Origin: Actinocrinis puniceicyclus
GTDB lineage: Bacteria; Actinomycetota; Actinomycetes; Streptomycetales; Catenulisporaceae
DNA length: 64,000 nucleotides
Reading direction: 5' to 3'
Assembly (NCBI RefSeq): GCF_018283645.1
Contig: NZ_JAGSXH010000014.1
Location: forward strand, 23,903-87,902
Part shown: piece after piece, positions 1-8,891 of the stretch
How positions within the stretch are numbered: the first letter of the stretch is position 1
Layout of the letters: each line of letters starts with the position of its first letter
Notes under the pieces: generated by a model
Databases searched by the model: none
What the model saw: the letters and a program-made list of their open reading frames with translations, nothing else
Told to the model about the DNA's origin: nothing
Program-made: the position numbers and the translations under genes

Positions 1-1
1 A

Positions 2-697
2 ATCGGGCGGGCATGCGCGCTGGCGCTGGCCGCGGCCGGGGCGCGGGTGCGCGCGGTGGACCTGGACGAGGCGGGAGCGGCCGAGGTGGCCGCGGCGGTC
101 GGCGGCGAGGGCCGGGCGGTGGACCTGGCCGCGGCCGACGATCTCGGCGCGCTGGCCCGGGATGCCGACATCATCGTCAACAACGCGGGTTTCCAGGTGG
201 TGCGGCCGGTGGAGGAGTTTCCCCCGGAGGTCTTCCGGCGGATGCTGGCCGTGATGGTGGAGGCGCCGTTCCGGCTGGTGCGCGCCGCGCTGCCCGGCAT
301 GTATCTGCGCGGCTGGGGCCGGGTGGTGAACATCTCCTCGGTGCACGGTCTGCGCGCCTCGGCCTTCAAGGCCGGTTATGTGAGCGCCAAGCACGCCCTG
401 GAGGGCTTCTCGAAGGTGGTGGCGGTCGAGGGCGGACCGCGCGGCGTGACCTCCAACTGCGTCAATCCCGGTTACGTGCGCACGGCACTGGTGGAGCGGC
501 AGATCGCCGAGCAGGCCGCGGCGCACGCCATCGCGCGGGAACAGGTGGTCGAGCAGGTGTTGCTGGCCAGGTCGGCGACGAAACGGCTGATCGAGCCGGC
601 GGAGGTGGCCGCCCTGGTCGTTTACCTGTGCTCGCCGCAAGCCTCGTTCATCAACGGCGCGTCACTGGCGATCGACGGGGCCTGGACTGCGCAGTAG
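2..697 (+). CDS. bdhA: 3-hydroxybutyrate dehydrogenase (SDR family), 5' end missing
   Basis: This is an NAD-dependent short-chain dehydrogenase that interconverts 3-hydroxybutyrate and acetoacetate. The frame is open from position 2, before any start codon, so the N-terminal part of the Rossmann fold with its glycine-rich loop lies outside the window. Visible are the NNAG motif, the catalytic serine in NISSVHG, the YVSAK catalytic Tyr-Lys pair, and the subfamily-typical PGYVRTALVERQI stretch and C-terminal DGAWTAQ. The VHGL and PGYVRT segments separate 3-hydroxybutyrate dehydrogenases from generic SDRs. It lies directly upstream of a GAF/PucR regulator and near a depolymerase-type esterase and CoA-transferase genes, which fits ketone-body or PHB catabolism. 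Confidence 0.85.
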   Translation: MGRACALALAAAGARVRAVDLDEAGAAEVAAAVGGEGRAVDLAAADDLGALARDADIIVNNAGFQVVRPVEEFPPEVFRRMLAVMVEAPFRLVRAALPGMYLRGWGRVVNISSVHGLRASAFKAGYVSAKHALEGFSKVVAVEGGPRGVTSNCVNPGYVRTALVERQIAEQAAAHAIAREQVVEQVLLARSATKRLIEPAEVAALVVYLCSPQASFINGASLAIDGAWTAQ

Positions 698-770
698 CGT
701 GCGCCCGGAACCAGCGCCGCGGAATGGACCACACGGAATGGACCACGCTGCGGCATCGACAACACGCGGC

Positions 771-2750
771 ATGGACGACACGTATGAGACCACCGCGGTA
801 CGAACAGCGTCGGAGACGGACACGGTGAGCACGGTGCCGAACATGAACGCCGCATCCGGGATGGTCGCCGAGCTTCCTTTCCTCAGCCTTCTGGTTCAGG
901 ACGCCTCCGCCGTCGAGTACGACGGACCGCTCGCGCAGGCGCACGCCGAGGGCGCGGGGCCTGAGGTGATCGCGCAGTTGGAGCGCGCAAGGACACTCGC
1001 GCTGCGCGTACGTGCGACGCTGCGTGAACAGCGGCGGCGGGAGACCGAACTGGCGGCGCTGTTCGAAACCGCCAGCGACCTCGCGGGGTTACGCGACCTC
1101 GACTCGGTACTGCGCGCGATCGTCGTCAGGGCACGCAAACTACTCGGTACGGACGTCGCGTACCTGACGTTGAACGATCCCTCGGCCGACGACACCTACA
1201 TGCGCGTCACCGACGGCTCCGTCTCGGCGAAGTTCCAGCAGGTGCGGCTCGGCATGGGTGAGGGGCTGGGCGGACTCGTCGCACAGACCGCCTCGCCTTA
1301 CGTCACCGCTGACTACCTCAACGACGCCCAGTTCCACCACACGCGCACCATCGACGCGGCCGTGCACGAGGAAGGTCTGGTCGCCATCCTCGGCGTGCCG
1401 CTCCTGGCGAACGGACAGGTGATCGGCGTGTTGTTCGCGTCCGACCGCAGGGTGCGGCCCTTCAGCCGGGACGAGATCGCGCTGCTCAGCTCGCTGGCGA
1501 CACATGCGGCGATCGCGATCGAGTCGGCGAACCAGTTGGCGGAGACCAAGGCGGCGCTCGCGGAGTTGGCCGCGGCGAGCCGCACGATCCAGGCGCACAG
1601 CGCGTCGGTGGAGCGGGCCGCGGAGGCGCACGAGGCGCTGACCGGGCTGCTGCTGCGCGGCGCCGGTCTCGGCGAGCTGGCCGGCTCGGTGGCCGAGTTG
1701 CTCGGCGGTTCGGTGGTCATCGTGGACGACACCGGACGCTGCCTGTGCGGCCTGCTGGAACCGGACGAGCGGAACGCGGTCGAGGCGGCCGCGGCGCAGT
1801 CGGCCAAGACCGGGCGCGCTCTGCCGGCCGGACGGCTGTGGATCGCGGCGGTGACGGCCGGGCAGGAGCGGCTCGGCGCGCTGGTGCTGCGGGGGCGGCC
1901 GGAGCTGGATCTGGAGGGCGCGGACCAGCGGATCCTGGAACGCGCGGCGACGATGACGGCGCTGCGGCTGCTGATCGAGCGCTCGGTGCAGGAGGCCGAG
2001 CACCGGGTGCGCGGCGAACTGGTCGCGGACCTGTTGGCCGCGGCGGACCGGGGCGAACCTGGGCTGGAGTCGCTGCGGGAGCGGGCTCGCCGGCTCGGCG
2101 CGGACCTGGACGCGCCGTACGTGGCCGTGGTCGCGCAGGCCCAGGACGCCGACCGGCGGCGGCTCGGTTCGGCGGCCGCCCACCTGGCGGCGACCGGCCG
2201 GGGACTTGCCGGGGAACGCGGCGGATCGACGGTGCTGCTGCTGCCGGGTTCGGATCCGAGCGCCGTCGCGCGCGACGTGGTCCACCATCTGCACGGCGCG
2301 ATCCAACGGCCGGTGACGGCCGGCGCGTCGGGCCCGGTGCGCGGACCGGCCGCGTTCGCCGCCGCGCACGCCGAGGCGGCCCGGTGCCTGGCGGCGCTTC
2401 AGTCGCTCGGACGGATCGGTGACGCGGCCTCCACGCGGGATCTGGGCTTCGTCGGGCTGCTGCTCGGCGGCGCGCAGCCGCGCAGGCCGGAGGTGCCGGC
2501 GTTCGTGCGGGCGACGCTCGGGCCGGTGCTCGACTACGACGCCCGGCGCTCGACGGATCTGGTGCACACGCTCGGCGCGTACTTCGGTTCCGGCGGGAAT
2601 CTGATGCGCACCAAGGACGTACTGCACGTGCACGTCAATACCGTGACGCAGCGCCTGGACCGGATCGCGCAGCTGCTCGGCCCGGACTGGAACTGCCCCG
2701 AGCGCGCCTTGGAGTTGCAGTTGGCGCTGCGGCTGCACCACCTGCTGTGA
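771..2750 (+). CDS. GAF domain PucR/CdaR-type transcriptional regulator
   Basis: A cytoplasmic regulator of about 660 residues. After a short N-terminal helix region there is a GAF-type sensor domain (roughly the first 130-200 residues beyond ALFETASDL), a central low-conservation region, and a C-terminal PucR-type helix-turn-helix (RTKDVLHVHVNTVTQRLDRI) in the last 60 residues. It follows bdhA within 75 bp and probably controls it and the other 3-hydroxybutyrate genes (inference). The start is uncertain: the frame is open from a GTG at 699 (683 residues), ATG codons occur at 738, 771 and 843, and none has a clear Shine-Dalgarno. An imperfect direct repeat (ggaatggaccac) lies at 721-746, upstream of the chosen start. 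Confidence 0.75.
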   Translation: MDDTYETTAVRTASETDTVSTVPNMNAASGMVAELPFLSLLVQDASAVEYDGPLAQAHAEGAGPEVIAQLERARTLALRVRATLREQRRRETELAALFETASDLAGLRDLDSVLRAIVVRARKLLGTDVAYLTLNDPSADDTYMRVTDGSVSAKFQQVRLGMGEGLGGLVAQTASPYVTADYLNDAQFHHTRTIDAAVHEEGLVAILGVPLLANGQVIGVLFASDRRVRPFSRDEIALLSSLATHAAIAIESANQLAETKAALAELAAASRTIQAHSASVERAAEAHEALTGLLLRGAGLGELAGSVAELLGGSVVIVDDTGRCLCGLLEPDERNAVEAAAAQSAKTGRALPAGRLWIAAVTAGQERLGALVLRGRPELDLEGADQRILERAATMTALRLLIERSVQEAEHRVRGELVADLLAAADRGEPGLESLRERARRLGADLDAPYVAVVAQAQDADRRRLGSAAAHLAATGRGLAGERGGSTVLLLPGSDPSAVARDVVHHLHGAIQRPVTAGASGPVRGPAAFAAAHAEAARCLAALQSLGRIGDAASTRDLGFVGLLLGGAQPRRPEVPAFVRATLGPVLDYDARRSTDLVHTLGAYFGSGGNLMRTKDVLHVHVNTVTQRLDRIAQLLGPDWNCPERALELQLALRLHHLL

Positions 2751-2803
2751 CAGGCAGAGCTCTGTCATCGCACAAGGCGCGCTCGGGGCGTCGTCGGATA
2801 CTG

Positions 2804-4105
2804 CTACGGACAGTGCGAGTCCGCGATCACGTAGTAACCCGGCCCGGTTTCCTCCAGCGCGTGCACGGTGAAGACGTTCCACAGGCCCATGTTCTGATTT
2901 GAGCCGTCAGCGTACGTATAGCCGCCGGACTGGTATGCGTGTCCGTCCACGGTCTGCTGGTAGTTGCTCTCCGTGAAGCACTGCGGCGCGAACGTCGGGG
3001 ACGGCGAGGACGACGGTGACGCACTCGGGCTCGCGCTCGGTGTCGCGGTGCCCGTCGCCGTCGCCGTGGCCGTCGCGCTCGGAGACGAGCCGGAACCGCT
3101 CAGGCCCCAGAAGACGGCGGTGTAGTAGGTCGAGCAGATGTAGTTGAGGAAGTACGCGCCGGTCGCGCCGCACTGATTCGTCCCCGAGCCGGGGTTCACG
3201 GCCAAGCCGTGACCCATTCCGGAGATCGCGTACACCTCGACGGCGGGTTCACCGGTCGCGTCGTCGTAAATGCTCTCACTCGTGCCGCCGGGCAGCGACG
3301 CGGTTGACGAGGCGGTCTGGCTGATGCCCCACACGCCGGTCCACTGGTCCATCAGCTCGGTCGAGTTGGCCGTGTTGACCGTGTAGTCGGCGGTGCCCTG
3401 CCAGATCGCTACCCTCGGCCAGGGACCGCTGTATCCGGGGTCTGAGCCGGTGGCGAGTGCGGCCCACTGCGAGACGCTCTTGCTCACCGGGCCGTCCATG
3501 CAGGGGTACGCGGTGCTCTGGCCGCCGGCGGCGCACTGCGCGGGAATGCCGGAGTCGACCGAGCCCGCGGCGAAGACGTCCGGGTAGTCGGCCAGCAGGT
3601 CCGCGGTCATCGCGCCGCCCGCGGACAGTCCGGTGACGTAGATCCGTGAGGCGTCGATCGAGTAATGCGCCTGCATGTACTGGACCATCTGCATGATCGA
3701 CTCGGCCTCGCCGTGGCCCCGGGTGTCCTCCGAGGAGGTGTACCAGTCGAAGCATTCGGTGGCGTCGTTCGTCGAGGGCTGCTGCGGGAAGACCAGGTCG
3801 AAGCCCCACAGGTCGGCGTACTTGGGCCAGCCCGAGTCGTCGTAGTAGTCGGAGGCCTGCTGGGTGCAGCCGTGCAGGGCGACCACCAGCGGGGCGCCCG
3901 GCCGGGTGGAGGAGGGTACGTACTCGTACATCTGTAGCGCGCCCGGGTTCGAGCCGAAGTTCGAGACCTGGGTCAGCGCGGCGGCGGCCAGGGCGCGCCG
4001 GCCCGAGCCGGTGGCGACGAGGAACGCGGTGAGGACGGCGAGCACGACGGCCAGCGCGCAGGAGGCGCGGGTCGGCCGGCGGCGCGCAAACGACAGCGGT
4101 TGCAC
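2804..4105 (-). CDS. secreted PHB depolymerase-family esterase with C-terminal accessory domain
   Basis: An extracellular serine esterase of 433 residues. A Sec signal peptide covers about residues 1-41 (arginine-rich start, hydrophobic core, ALA-type cleavage site). The alpha/beta-hydrolase domain shows the lipase box GLSAGG (Ser161), an Asp in WQGTADY (about 240) and His in GMGHG (about 299), and the early LHGCTQQ oxyanion segment typical of esterase-PHB depolymerases. A Ser/Thr/Ala/Pro-rich linker (about 339-372) leads to a 60-residue cysteine-flanked C-terminal domain that may bind substrate. The family also contains feruloyl and acetylxylan esterases, so polyester specificity is inferred from the neighbouring 3-hydroxybutyrate genes. 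Confidence 0.75.
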   Translation of the reverse strand: MQPLSFARRRPTRASCALAVVLAVLTAFLVATGSGRRALAAAALTQVSNFGSNPGALQMYEYVPSSTRPGAPLVVALHGCTQQASDYYDDSGWPKYADLWGFDLVFPQQPSTNDATECFDWYTSSEDTRGHGEAESIMQMVQYMQAHYSIDASRIYVTGLSAGGAMTADLLADYPDVFAAGSVDSGIPAQCAAGGQSTAYPCMDGPVSKSVSQWAALATGSDPGYSGPWPRVAIWQGTADYTVNTANSTELMDQWTGVWGISQTASSTASLPGGTSESIYDDATGEPAVEVYAISGMGHGLAVNPGSGTNQCGATGAYFLNYICSTYYTAVFWGLSGSGSSPSATATATATGTATPSASPSASPSSSPSPTFAPQCFTESNYQQTVDGHAYQSGGYTYADGSNQNMGLWNVFTVHALEETGPGYYVIADSHCP

Positions 4106-4231
4106 GGAATGCCTTTCGCCGGGGGACGGGACACGGCGCCGGAGGCGACTTGCCCGGGGTGTTCGTCCCGGCGCCGTCTGCCGTGAAGGTAGGGCCGATT
4201 CCGTGCGGCCATCATGTGGCGCGGCTCTACT

Positions 4232-5152
4232 TCAGGCCGTGCCGACGTGTTGTTCGCGTGCGGTCTGCTCGACCAGTTCGGCGGCGACGCGATCGGCGCC
4301 GGCGCCCGGGCCGACGATCGTGTAATGGTTCGTGTCCGGGATCAGCGTCACGGTGACCCGGGAGCGGTCGAGACCCGCGGCCGTCAGCGTATCGGCGTCG
4401 TAAAGGCCCTGCGGCTGGTTGAGGATGCCGCGTTCCGCGTAGAGCAGCGCGACCGGGCAGTTCAGGGTGTTGATTGCGCCGCGGACGAATTCGTCAACGA
4501 TCAGCTGGCGCCCGTCCGCGCGTATCGCCTCCGCGACGCACGAGGAGACCACCTTGCCGTCCGGGCGCCTGAGTGTGTCGCGACCCAGATACGCGGTCAG
4601 TTGCGCACTCCAGTTGCCGACGAACGCGGGGTGCTCGCGGTGGAAGTCCAAATAGGCTTCACCGTCGGCGAAGGTCATGCGCAGCTTGCGGATGGCGGGG
4701 CCGACGGTGTTTTCGAGCACCTCGTCCGGGTCGGTCTGCGGCGCCGGCGCCAACCGGACGCCGCCGTCCACGGCGAGGAGTGAGCGGACCCGGTCCGGAT
4801 GCCGCGCGGCCAGCGCGCAGACGACGAACGCGCCGAGGGAGTGCCCGGCGAGTACGGCGCGCTCCAGTCCGGCGTGGTCGAGGAGGGCGAGGGTGTCTTG
4901 CACGTCCACGTCGATGCCGAACGGCGCGGCCAGATCGCGCGAGTGGGCGCGGCCGCGCAGGTCGAGAGCCAGCAGGTTGACGCGCCCGTCGACGGCCTCT
5001 GCGACCGCGGCCCAGGCGAGCGCGTTGGCGGTGATGCCGTGGACCAGGACGGCGGTCGGCGCGCCGGGATCGGCGGCGGGCCAGCGCAGGACGGCCAGTT
5101 CACCGCCGCGCACCGGTACCCGGATCTCCTCGAACGCGCGGAAGTCAGCCAT
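4232..5152 (-). CDS. alpha/beta-fold hydrolase, last gene of the ABC importer operon
   Basis: A cytoplasmic hydrolase of 306 residues without a signal peptide. It shows the oxyanion motif LVHG (37-39), the nucleophile elbow AGHSLG (Ser105) and a C-terminal catalytic His in DTNHYT. Its ATG overlaps the livM-like stop codon by 8 bp, so it is translationally coupled to the importer and probably acts on the imported compound, for example an ester, oligomer or amide. The secreted esterase gene follows 126 bp downstream on the same strand. The exact substrate cannot be read from the sequence; haloperoxidase- or lactonase-like activities are alternatives. Confidence 0.7.
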   Translation of the reverse strand: MADFRAFEEIRVPVRGGELAVLRWPAADPGAPTAVLVHGITANALAWAAVAEAVDGRVNLLALDLRGRAHSRDLAAPFGIDVDVQDTLALLDHAGLERAVLAGHSLGAFVVCALAARHPDRVRSLLAVDGGVRLAPAPQTDPDEVLENTVGPAIRKLRMTFADGEAYLDFHREHPAFVGNWSAQLTAYLGRDTLRRPDGKVVSSCVAEAIRADGRQLIVDEFVRGAINTLNCPVALLYAERGILNQPQGLYDADTLTAAGLDRSRVTVTLIPDTNHYTIVGPGAGADRVAAELVEQTAREQHVGTA

Positions 5153-6401
5153 GCGGTGTCACCCCTTCTTCGGCGGCGCCTGTCGAGGACGCCGCGTTGT
5201 GCCCCGGAAGGACGTTCGGCCCGGCTTGCGGGGCGGATCGGCGGATCGGCGACCTTGGCTGCGTCGCCGAAGCGTCCGCAGACAACCCGCTGTGTCGGCT
5301 CCCGGCGCGCTGCGCCCGTCTTCCGTTTCTTGTCCGCACCCCATGCCCTACCCGCGTCTTCGATGCGCGTAAGCGCGCGGGCAGCGTGGCCAGTCCGCCC
5401 GGAAGGAAGAAGACCACGGCCACGAAGCAGACGCCCAGCAGGAAGAGCGGCTGCTGCAGCGGTCCGCGCAACGCGCCGGGGAGCGCGGCGACCGAGGCGG
5501 AACCGGACAGCCGGGTGAGCGACTGGTCGGCGTAGGCGTAGAGCACCGCGCCGGCGACCACGCCCCAGCGCCGCCCCGCGCCGCCGAGCACCACCATGAC
5601 CAGCAGCCCGAGGGTGAAGTCCGAGCCGGCCACCACGGGCGTGGCCCCGCCGAGCAGCAGCAGGTAGACCACTCCCCCGCCGGTCGCCAGCAGCCCGGCG
5701 ACGACGAAGGCGAGCAGCTTGAACAGGTACGGGTTCAGGCCCAGCACCTCGACGCGCCGCTCGTTCTCCTTGACCGCGCGCATCACCCGGCCCGGGACCG
5801 AGGTGGTCAGCCACCAGAGGACCGCCGCGCACACCGCGAGGTAGCCCAGGGCGAGCCAGTAGAGGTTCGCGGTGTTGCGCACTCCGGACAGAGCGGCCGG
5901 GACCGCGCCCGCGTTGAGGGTCTGGCCCTGCTCGCCGCCGGTCAGCGCCGGCGAACCGGAGACCACCAGCAGCGAGACCGCCTGCCCGAACGCGAGGGTG
6001 ACCATCGCGAAGCCGATGCCGTCCACGCGCAGCGCCACCGACCCGAGCACGAGCGCGGCGGCCAGGCCGACGCCGAGCCCGGCCAGCGCGGCGGGCACGA
6101 GGCCGTACCCGGCGTGGTTGACCAGGATCGTGGTGACGTACATGCCGCCCGTGACGAACAGCCCGTGCCCGAAGGACATGATTCCGGTGTGCCCGAACAG
6201 CAGGTCGTAGCTGAGCGCGAGACCCGCGAAGAGCAAGCACACGGCGAGAAGTTGCAGCACGCCGGGCGAGTCGAGCGGTCCGTCGAACACGCCCGGGAGC
6301 CGCAGCGTCGAGTAGGGGACCGCGTACAGCGCCGCCGCCGCGAGCAGGACGGCCGCCGCGCGCCTGCCGGCCGGCCGCATCAGTGATCTGACGTGGTTCA
6401 C
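5145..6401 (-). CDS. branched-chain-type ABC importer permease (LivM-like)
   Basis: An integral membrane permease of the LivM family with about eight to ten hydrophobic segments. The family signatures GIMSFGHGLFVTGGMY near the N-terminus and MRAVKENERRVEVLGLNPYLFKLLAF (EAA-like loop, in two halves) are present. The protein is 418 residues, longer than usual for LivM: after LPGGLATLPARL (about residue 345) there is a 70-75 residue hydrophilic, Arg/Ser/Ala-rich tail with no family counterpart that I recognise. Its start overlaps the livH-like stop by 4 bp. The operon order is binding protein, ATPase G, ATPase F, H, M, hydrolase. Confidence 0.85.
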   Translation of the reverse strand: MNHVRSLMRPAGRRAAAVLLAAAALYAVPYSTLRLPGVFDGPLDSPGVLQLLAVCLLFAGLALSYDLLFGHTGIMSFGHGLFVTGGMYVTTILVNHAGYGLVPAALAGLGVGLAAALVLGSVALRVDGIGFAMVTLAFGQAVSLLVVSGSPALTGGEQGQTLNAGAVPAALSGVRNTANLYWLALGYLAVCAAVLWWLTTSVPGRVMRAVKENERRVEVLGLNPYLFKLLAFVVAGLLATGGGVVYLLLLGGATPVVAGSDFTLGLLVMVVLGGAGRRWGVVAGAVLYAYADQSLTRLSGSASVAALPGALRGPLQQPLFLLGVCFVAVVFFLPGGLATLPARLRASKTRVGHGVRTRNGRRAQRAGSRHSGLSADASATQPRSPIRRSAPQAGPNVLPGHNAASSTGAAEEGVTPHG

Positions 6402-7267
6402 GCGGGCCTGCCCTTGAGGTCGCGCCGGCGCAGCAGCAGCACCGCGGCCAGCAGGATGACGACCGACTCATCGCCGAGGTCGGCCGAGAGGTAGTTGGCG
6501 AACTGCTGCACGAGCCCGACCGCCGCGGCCGCGACGGCGGTACCGGTGAGCGAGCCCATCCGGCCGAGCACCACGACGACGAACGCGAAGATCAGCAGCG
6601 AGGTGCCGTCGCCGGGCGAGATCGAGCCCTGGTACAGCCCGTCCAGCAGCCCGGCCAGGCCGGCGGCCGCTCCGCCGAGGGCGAAGACCCCGGTGAACGC
6701 GCGGTGCACGTCGACGCCGAGGGCGGCGACCATCTCGCGGTTCTCCACACCCGCGCGCACGATCAGCCCGGCGCGGGTGCGCGTGAGGAGCAGTTGCAGC
6801 GCCCCGAGCAGCGCGAGGGCTGCCGCGATCAGCACGAAGCGGACCGTCGGGATGCGGGCGCCGAGCACGTCGAGCGTGCCGGCCAGCCAGGCCGGCAGCG
6901 TCCAGGTGCGCGGGTCCGCGCCCCAGACCGCCTGCAGCAGCGCCGGGATCGCCAGGCCGAGGCCGACGGTCGCCAGCACCTGGTCCAGCGGGCGCGCGTA
7001 CAGGGGCCTGATGATCAGCAACTCGGTGAGCGCGGCCAGCGCGGCGCCGGCGGCCACCGCGACCGGCAGCGCGAGCGCCAGCCCGAGCGTGCCCGCCACA
7101 TGGTCCGCCACGGTCCAGGCCGCGTAGCCGCCGACCGCCACGAAGGCGCCGTGCGCGAAGTTGAGCACGTCCATCAGGCCGAAGATGAGTGAGAGGCCGG
7201 AGGCGACCAGGAAGTAGAGCGCCGCCAGGCCGAGACCGGTCGCCGTCAGCAGGATCAGGGTGCTCAT
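6398..7267 (-). CDS. branched-chain-type ABC importer permease (LivH-like)
   Basis: A 289-residue inner membrane permease of the LivH family, with about eight hydrophobic segments. The N-terminal SGLSLIFGLMDVLNFAHG signature is the hallmark of this family, and GRMGSLTGTAVAAA near the C-terminus matches the conserved cytoplasmic loop region. It pairs with the LivM-like permease to form the transmembrane channel. It overlaps the genes on both sides by 4 bp (ATGA), so the operon is translationally coupled. The substrate is unknown; this family also imports amides, urea and aromatic or short organic acids. Confidence 0.88.
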   Translation of the reverse strand: MSTLILLTATGLGLAALYFLVASGLSLIFGLMDVLNFAHGAFVAVGGYAAWTVADHVAGTLGLALALPVAVAAGAALAALTELLIIRPLYARPLDQVLATVGLGLAIPALLQAVWGADPRTWTLPAWLAGTLDVLGARIPTVRFVLIAAALALLGALQLLLTRTRAGLIVRAGVENREMVAALGVDVHRAFTGVFALGGAAAGLAGLLDGLYQGSISPGDGTSLLIFAFVVVVLGRMGSLTGTAVAAAAVGLVQQFANYLSADLGDESVVILLAAVLLLRRRDLKGRPA

Positions 7268-8031
7268 CGCGCGCTCCCGTTCACGTCGCGGGTCCGCGGC
7301 CCGGACACGCCGAGCAGTCGGTTGGTCAGATCCGGGTCGGCCAGCAGGGCGCGCGCGTCGCCGACGTGCACGACGCGCCCCATGTCCAAGACCACCGCGT
7401 CGCGAGCCATTCTGCGCACGACGGCCAGGTTCTGCTCGACCAGCAGGATCGGCACCTCTCGCGCGACGAGTTTGAGCGCGGCGGCGACCTGCCCGGCGTA
7501 TTTCGGGGACAGCCCCTTGGTCGGCTCGTCGATCAGCAGCAGCCGGGACGGGCCGAGCAGCACCCGGCCGAGCGCGAGCATCTGCTGTTCGCCGCCGGAG
7601 AGCGTTCCGGCGCGCTGCCGGGCGCGCTCCCGCAGGACCGGGAAGAGTTCGTACACGAGGTCGTAGCGGTGCGGCCGGCGCGCGGTCTCGGCCAGCCGAA
7701 GGTTCTCCTCGACGGTCAGCGCGGCGAACACCGCGCGGTCCTCGGGCACGTAGCCGATGCCGAGCCGGGCGATCCGATGCGTCGCCAGGGTCTTGATGTC
7801 GCGCCCGGCGAACCGGATCGCGCCGCCGGCCGGGTGCAGCCCGAGCACGGATTTGACCGTCGTGGTCTTGCCCACGCCGTTGCGTCCGAGCAGCGCGGTC
7901 ACGCCGGTGGCGGCCACGTCGAAGGTGACGCCGCGCAGGATCGCGCTGCCGCCGAGCGTCACCGTCAGATCGCTGACACGCAGGATCGGCTCGGCCGCCG
8001 GGACCTCGCGCATCGAAGCCTGGTGTGTCAC
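7264..8031 (-). CDS. branched-chain-type ABC importer ATPase (LivF-like)
   Basis: A 255-residue ATP-binding subunit. Walker A is GRNGVGKTT, the signature motif is LSGGEQQMLALGR and Walker B is LLLIDEPTKGLSP, all diagnostic of LivF. I chose the GTG at 8031 because it overlaps the upstream stop codon as GTGA, giving a coupled start; an in-frame ATG at 8013 would shorten it by six residues. The frame is open further upstream, but that part lies antisense-free inside the livG-like gene in another frame and is not real. Confidence 0.88.
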   Translation of the reverse strand: MTHQASMREVPAAEPILRVSDLTVTLGGSAILRGVTFDVAATGVTALLGRNGVGKTTTVKSVLGLHPAGGAIRFAGRDIKTLATHRIARLGIGYVPEDRAVFAALTVEENLRLAETARRPHRYDLVYELFPVLRERARQRAGTLSGGEQQMLALGRVLLGPSRLLLIDEPTKGLSPKYAGQVAAALKLVAREVPILLVEQNLAVVRRMARDAVVLDMGRVVHVGDARALLADPDLTNRLLGVSGPRTRDVNGSAR

Positions 8032-8888
8032 AACGGCTCCCCGAGGTAGGCCTCGCGCACCGCGGGGTCGTCGACCACGGCCGCGGGCCGGTCGCAGGCC
8101 AGCAGCGCGCCGTGGTGCAGCACCGCGATCCGCTCGGCGAGGCCGAGCACGACCTCGATGTGGTGTTCGACCATCAGGATCGTGGCTCCGTCCCGGTGCA
8201 CCTGCCGGATCAGCTCGCTCAGGTCCGGCACCTCCTCGACCGCCATGCCGGCCATCGGCTCGTCGAGCAGGATCACCGAGGGCCCGGCCGCGAGCAGGAT
8301 CGCCAGTTCCAGCTTGCGTTTCTCGCCGTGGGACAGCGCGCCGGCCAGGGCGCGGGCGCGGTGGGCGAGCCGGGTGCGTTCGAGCGCGTCGGCCGCCCGG
8401 TCGCGCGCCGGGCCGCCGATCCGGCGCCACACCGCCAGGGCGCCGATCGGCCCGCTGACGGCCGCCTGGGCCGCGAGCTGAACGTTCTCGGCGACCGTCA
8501 GGCCCGGAAAGACGCTGGAGGTCTGGAACGTGCGGCCCAGGCCGTGGCGCACCCGACGGTGCGGCGCCAGGCGCGTGACGTCGCGCCCGCCGAGCAGGAT
8601 CCGGCCCGAGTCCGGGCGGGTCAGACCGCTGATCAGGTTGAACAGCGAGGTCTTGCCCGCGCCGTTGGGCCCGATCACGGCCAGCAGTTCGCCCGGCGCG
8701 GCCGCGAACGCGACTCCGTCCACGATTGCGCGGCCGCCGATCCGCCAGGTCAGTTCCTCGACCGCGAGCGCGGGGGCCACGCCCCGCTCGGACGGCGCGC
8801 GGCCGGCGGCCTGCGCTTCGTCCTTCCCCTCGGCGGCCGGTGCGGCGGCCGCCGAGGGGAACTGTTCCGAATCAGCCAACGCGTTCAC
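8028..8888 (-). CDS. branched-chain-type ABC importer ATPase (LivG-like)
   Basis: A 286-residue ATP-binding subunit with Walker A GPNGAGKTS, signature LSHGEKRKLELA and Walker B VILLDEPMAGM, which fits the LivG subfamily. The glutamine of the usual LSHGQ is replaced by Glu (LSHGEKR). An Ala/Glu-rich, probably disordered extension of about 40 residues precedes the ATPase domain. It starts 3 bp after the binding-protein gene stop and overlaps the LivF-like gene. Confidence 0.87.
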   Translation of the reverse strand: MNALADSEQFPSAAAAPAAEGKDEAQAAGRAPSERGVAPALAVEELTWRIGGRAIVDGVAFAAAPGELLAVIGPNGAGKTSLFNLISGLTRPDSGRILLGGRDVTRLAPHRRVRHGLGRTFQTSSVFPGLTVAENVQLAAQAAVSGPIGALAVWRRIGGPARDRAADALERTRLAHRARALAGALSHGEKRKLELAILLAAGPSVILLDEPMAGMAVEEVPDLSELIRQVHRDGATILMVEHHIEVVLGLAERIAVLHHGALLACDRPAAVVDDPAVREAYLGEPL

Positions 8889-8891
8889 GCG

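Noticed and set aside
2748..2767. Short hairpin tgacag/ctgtca between pucR-type and esterase genes
   Set aside because: Only six base pairs and overlapping the stop codon; too weak to call a terminator.
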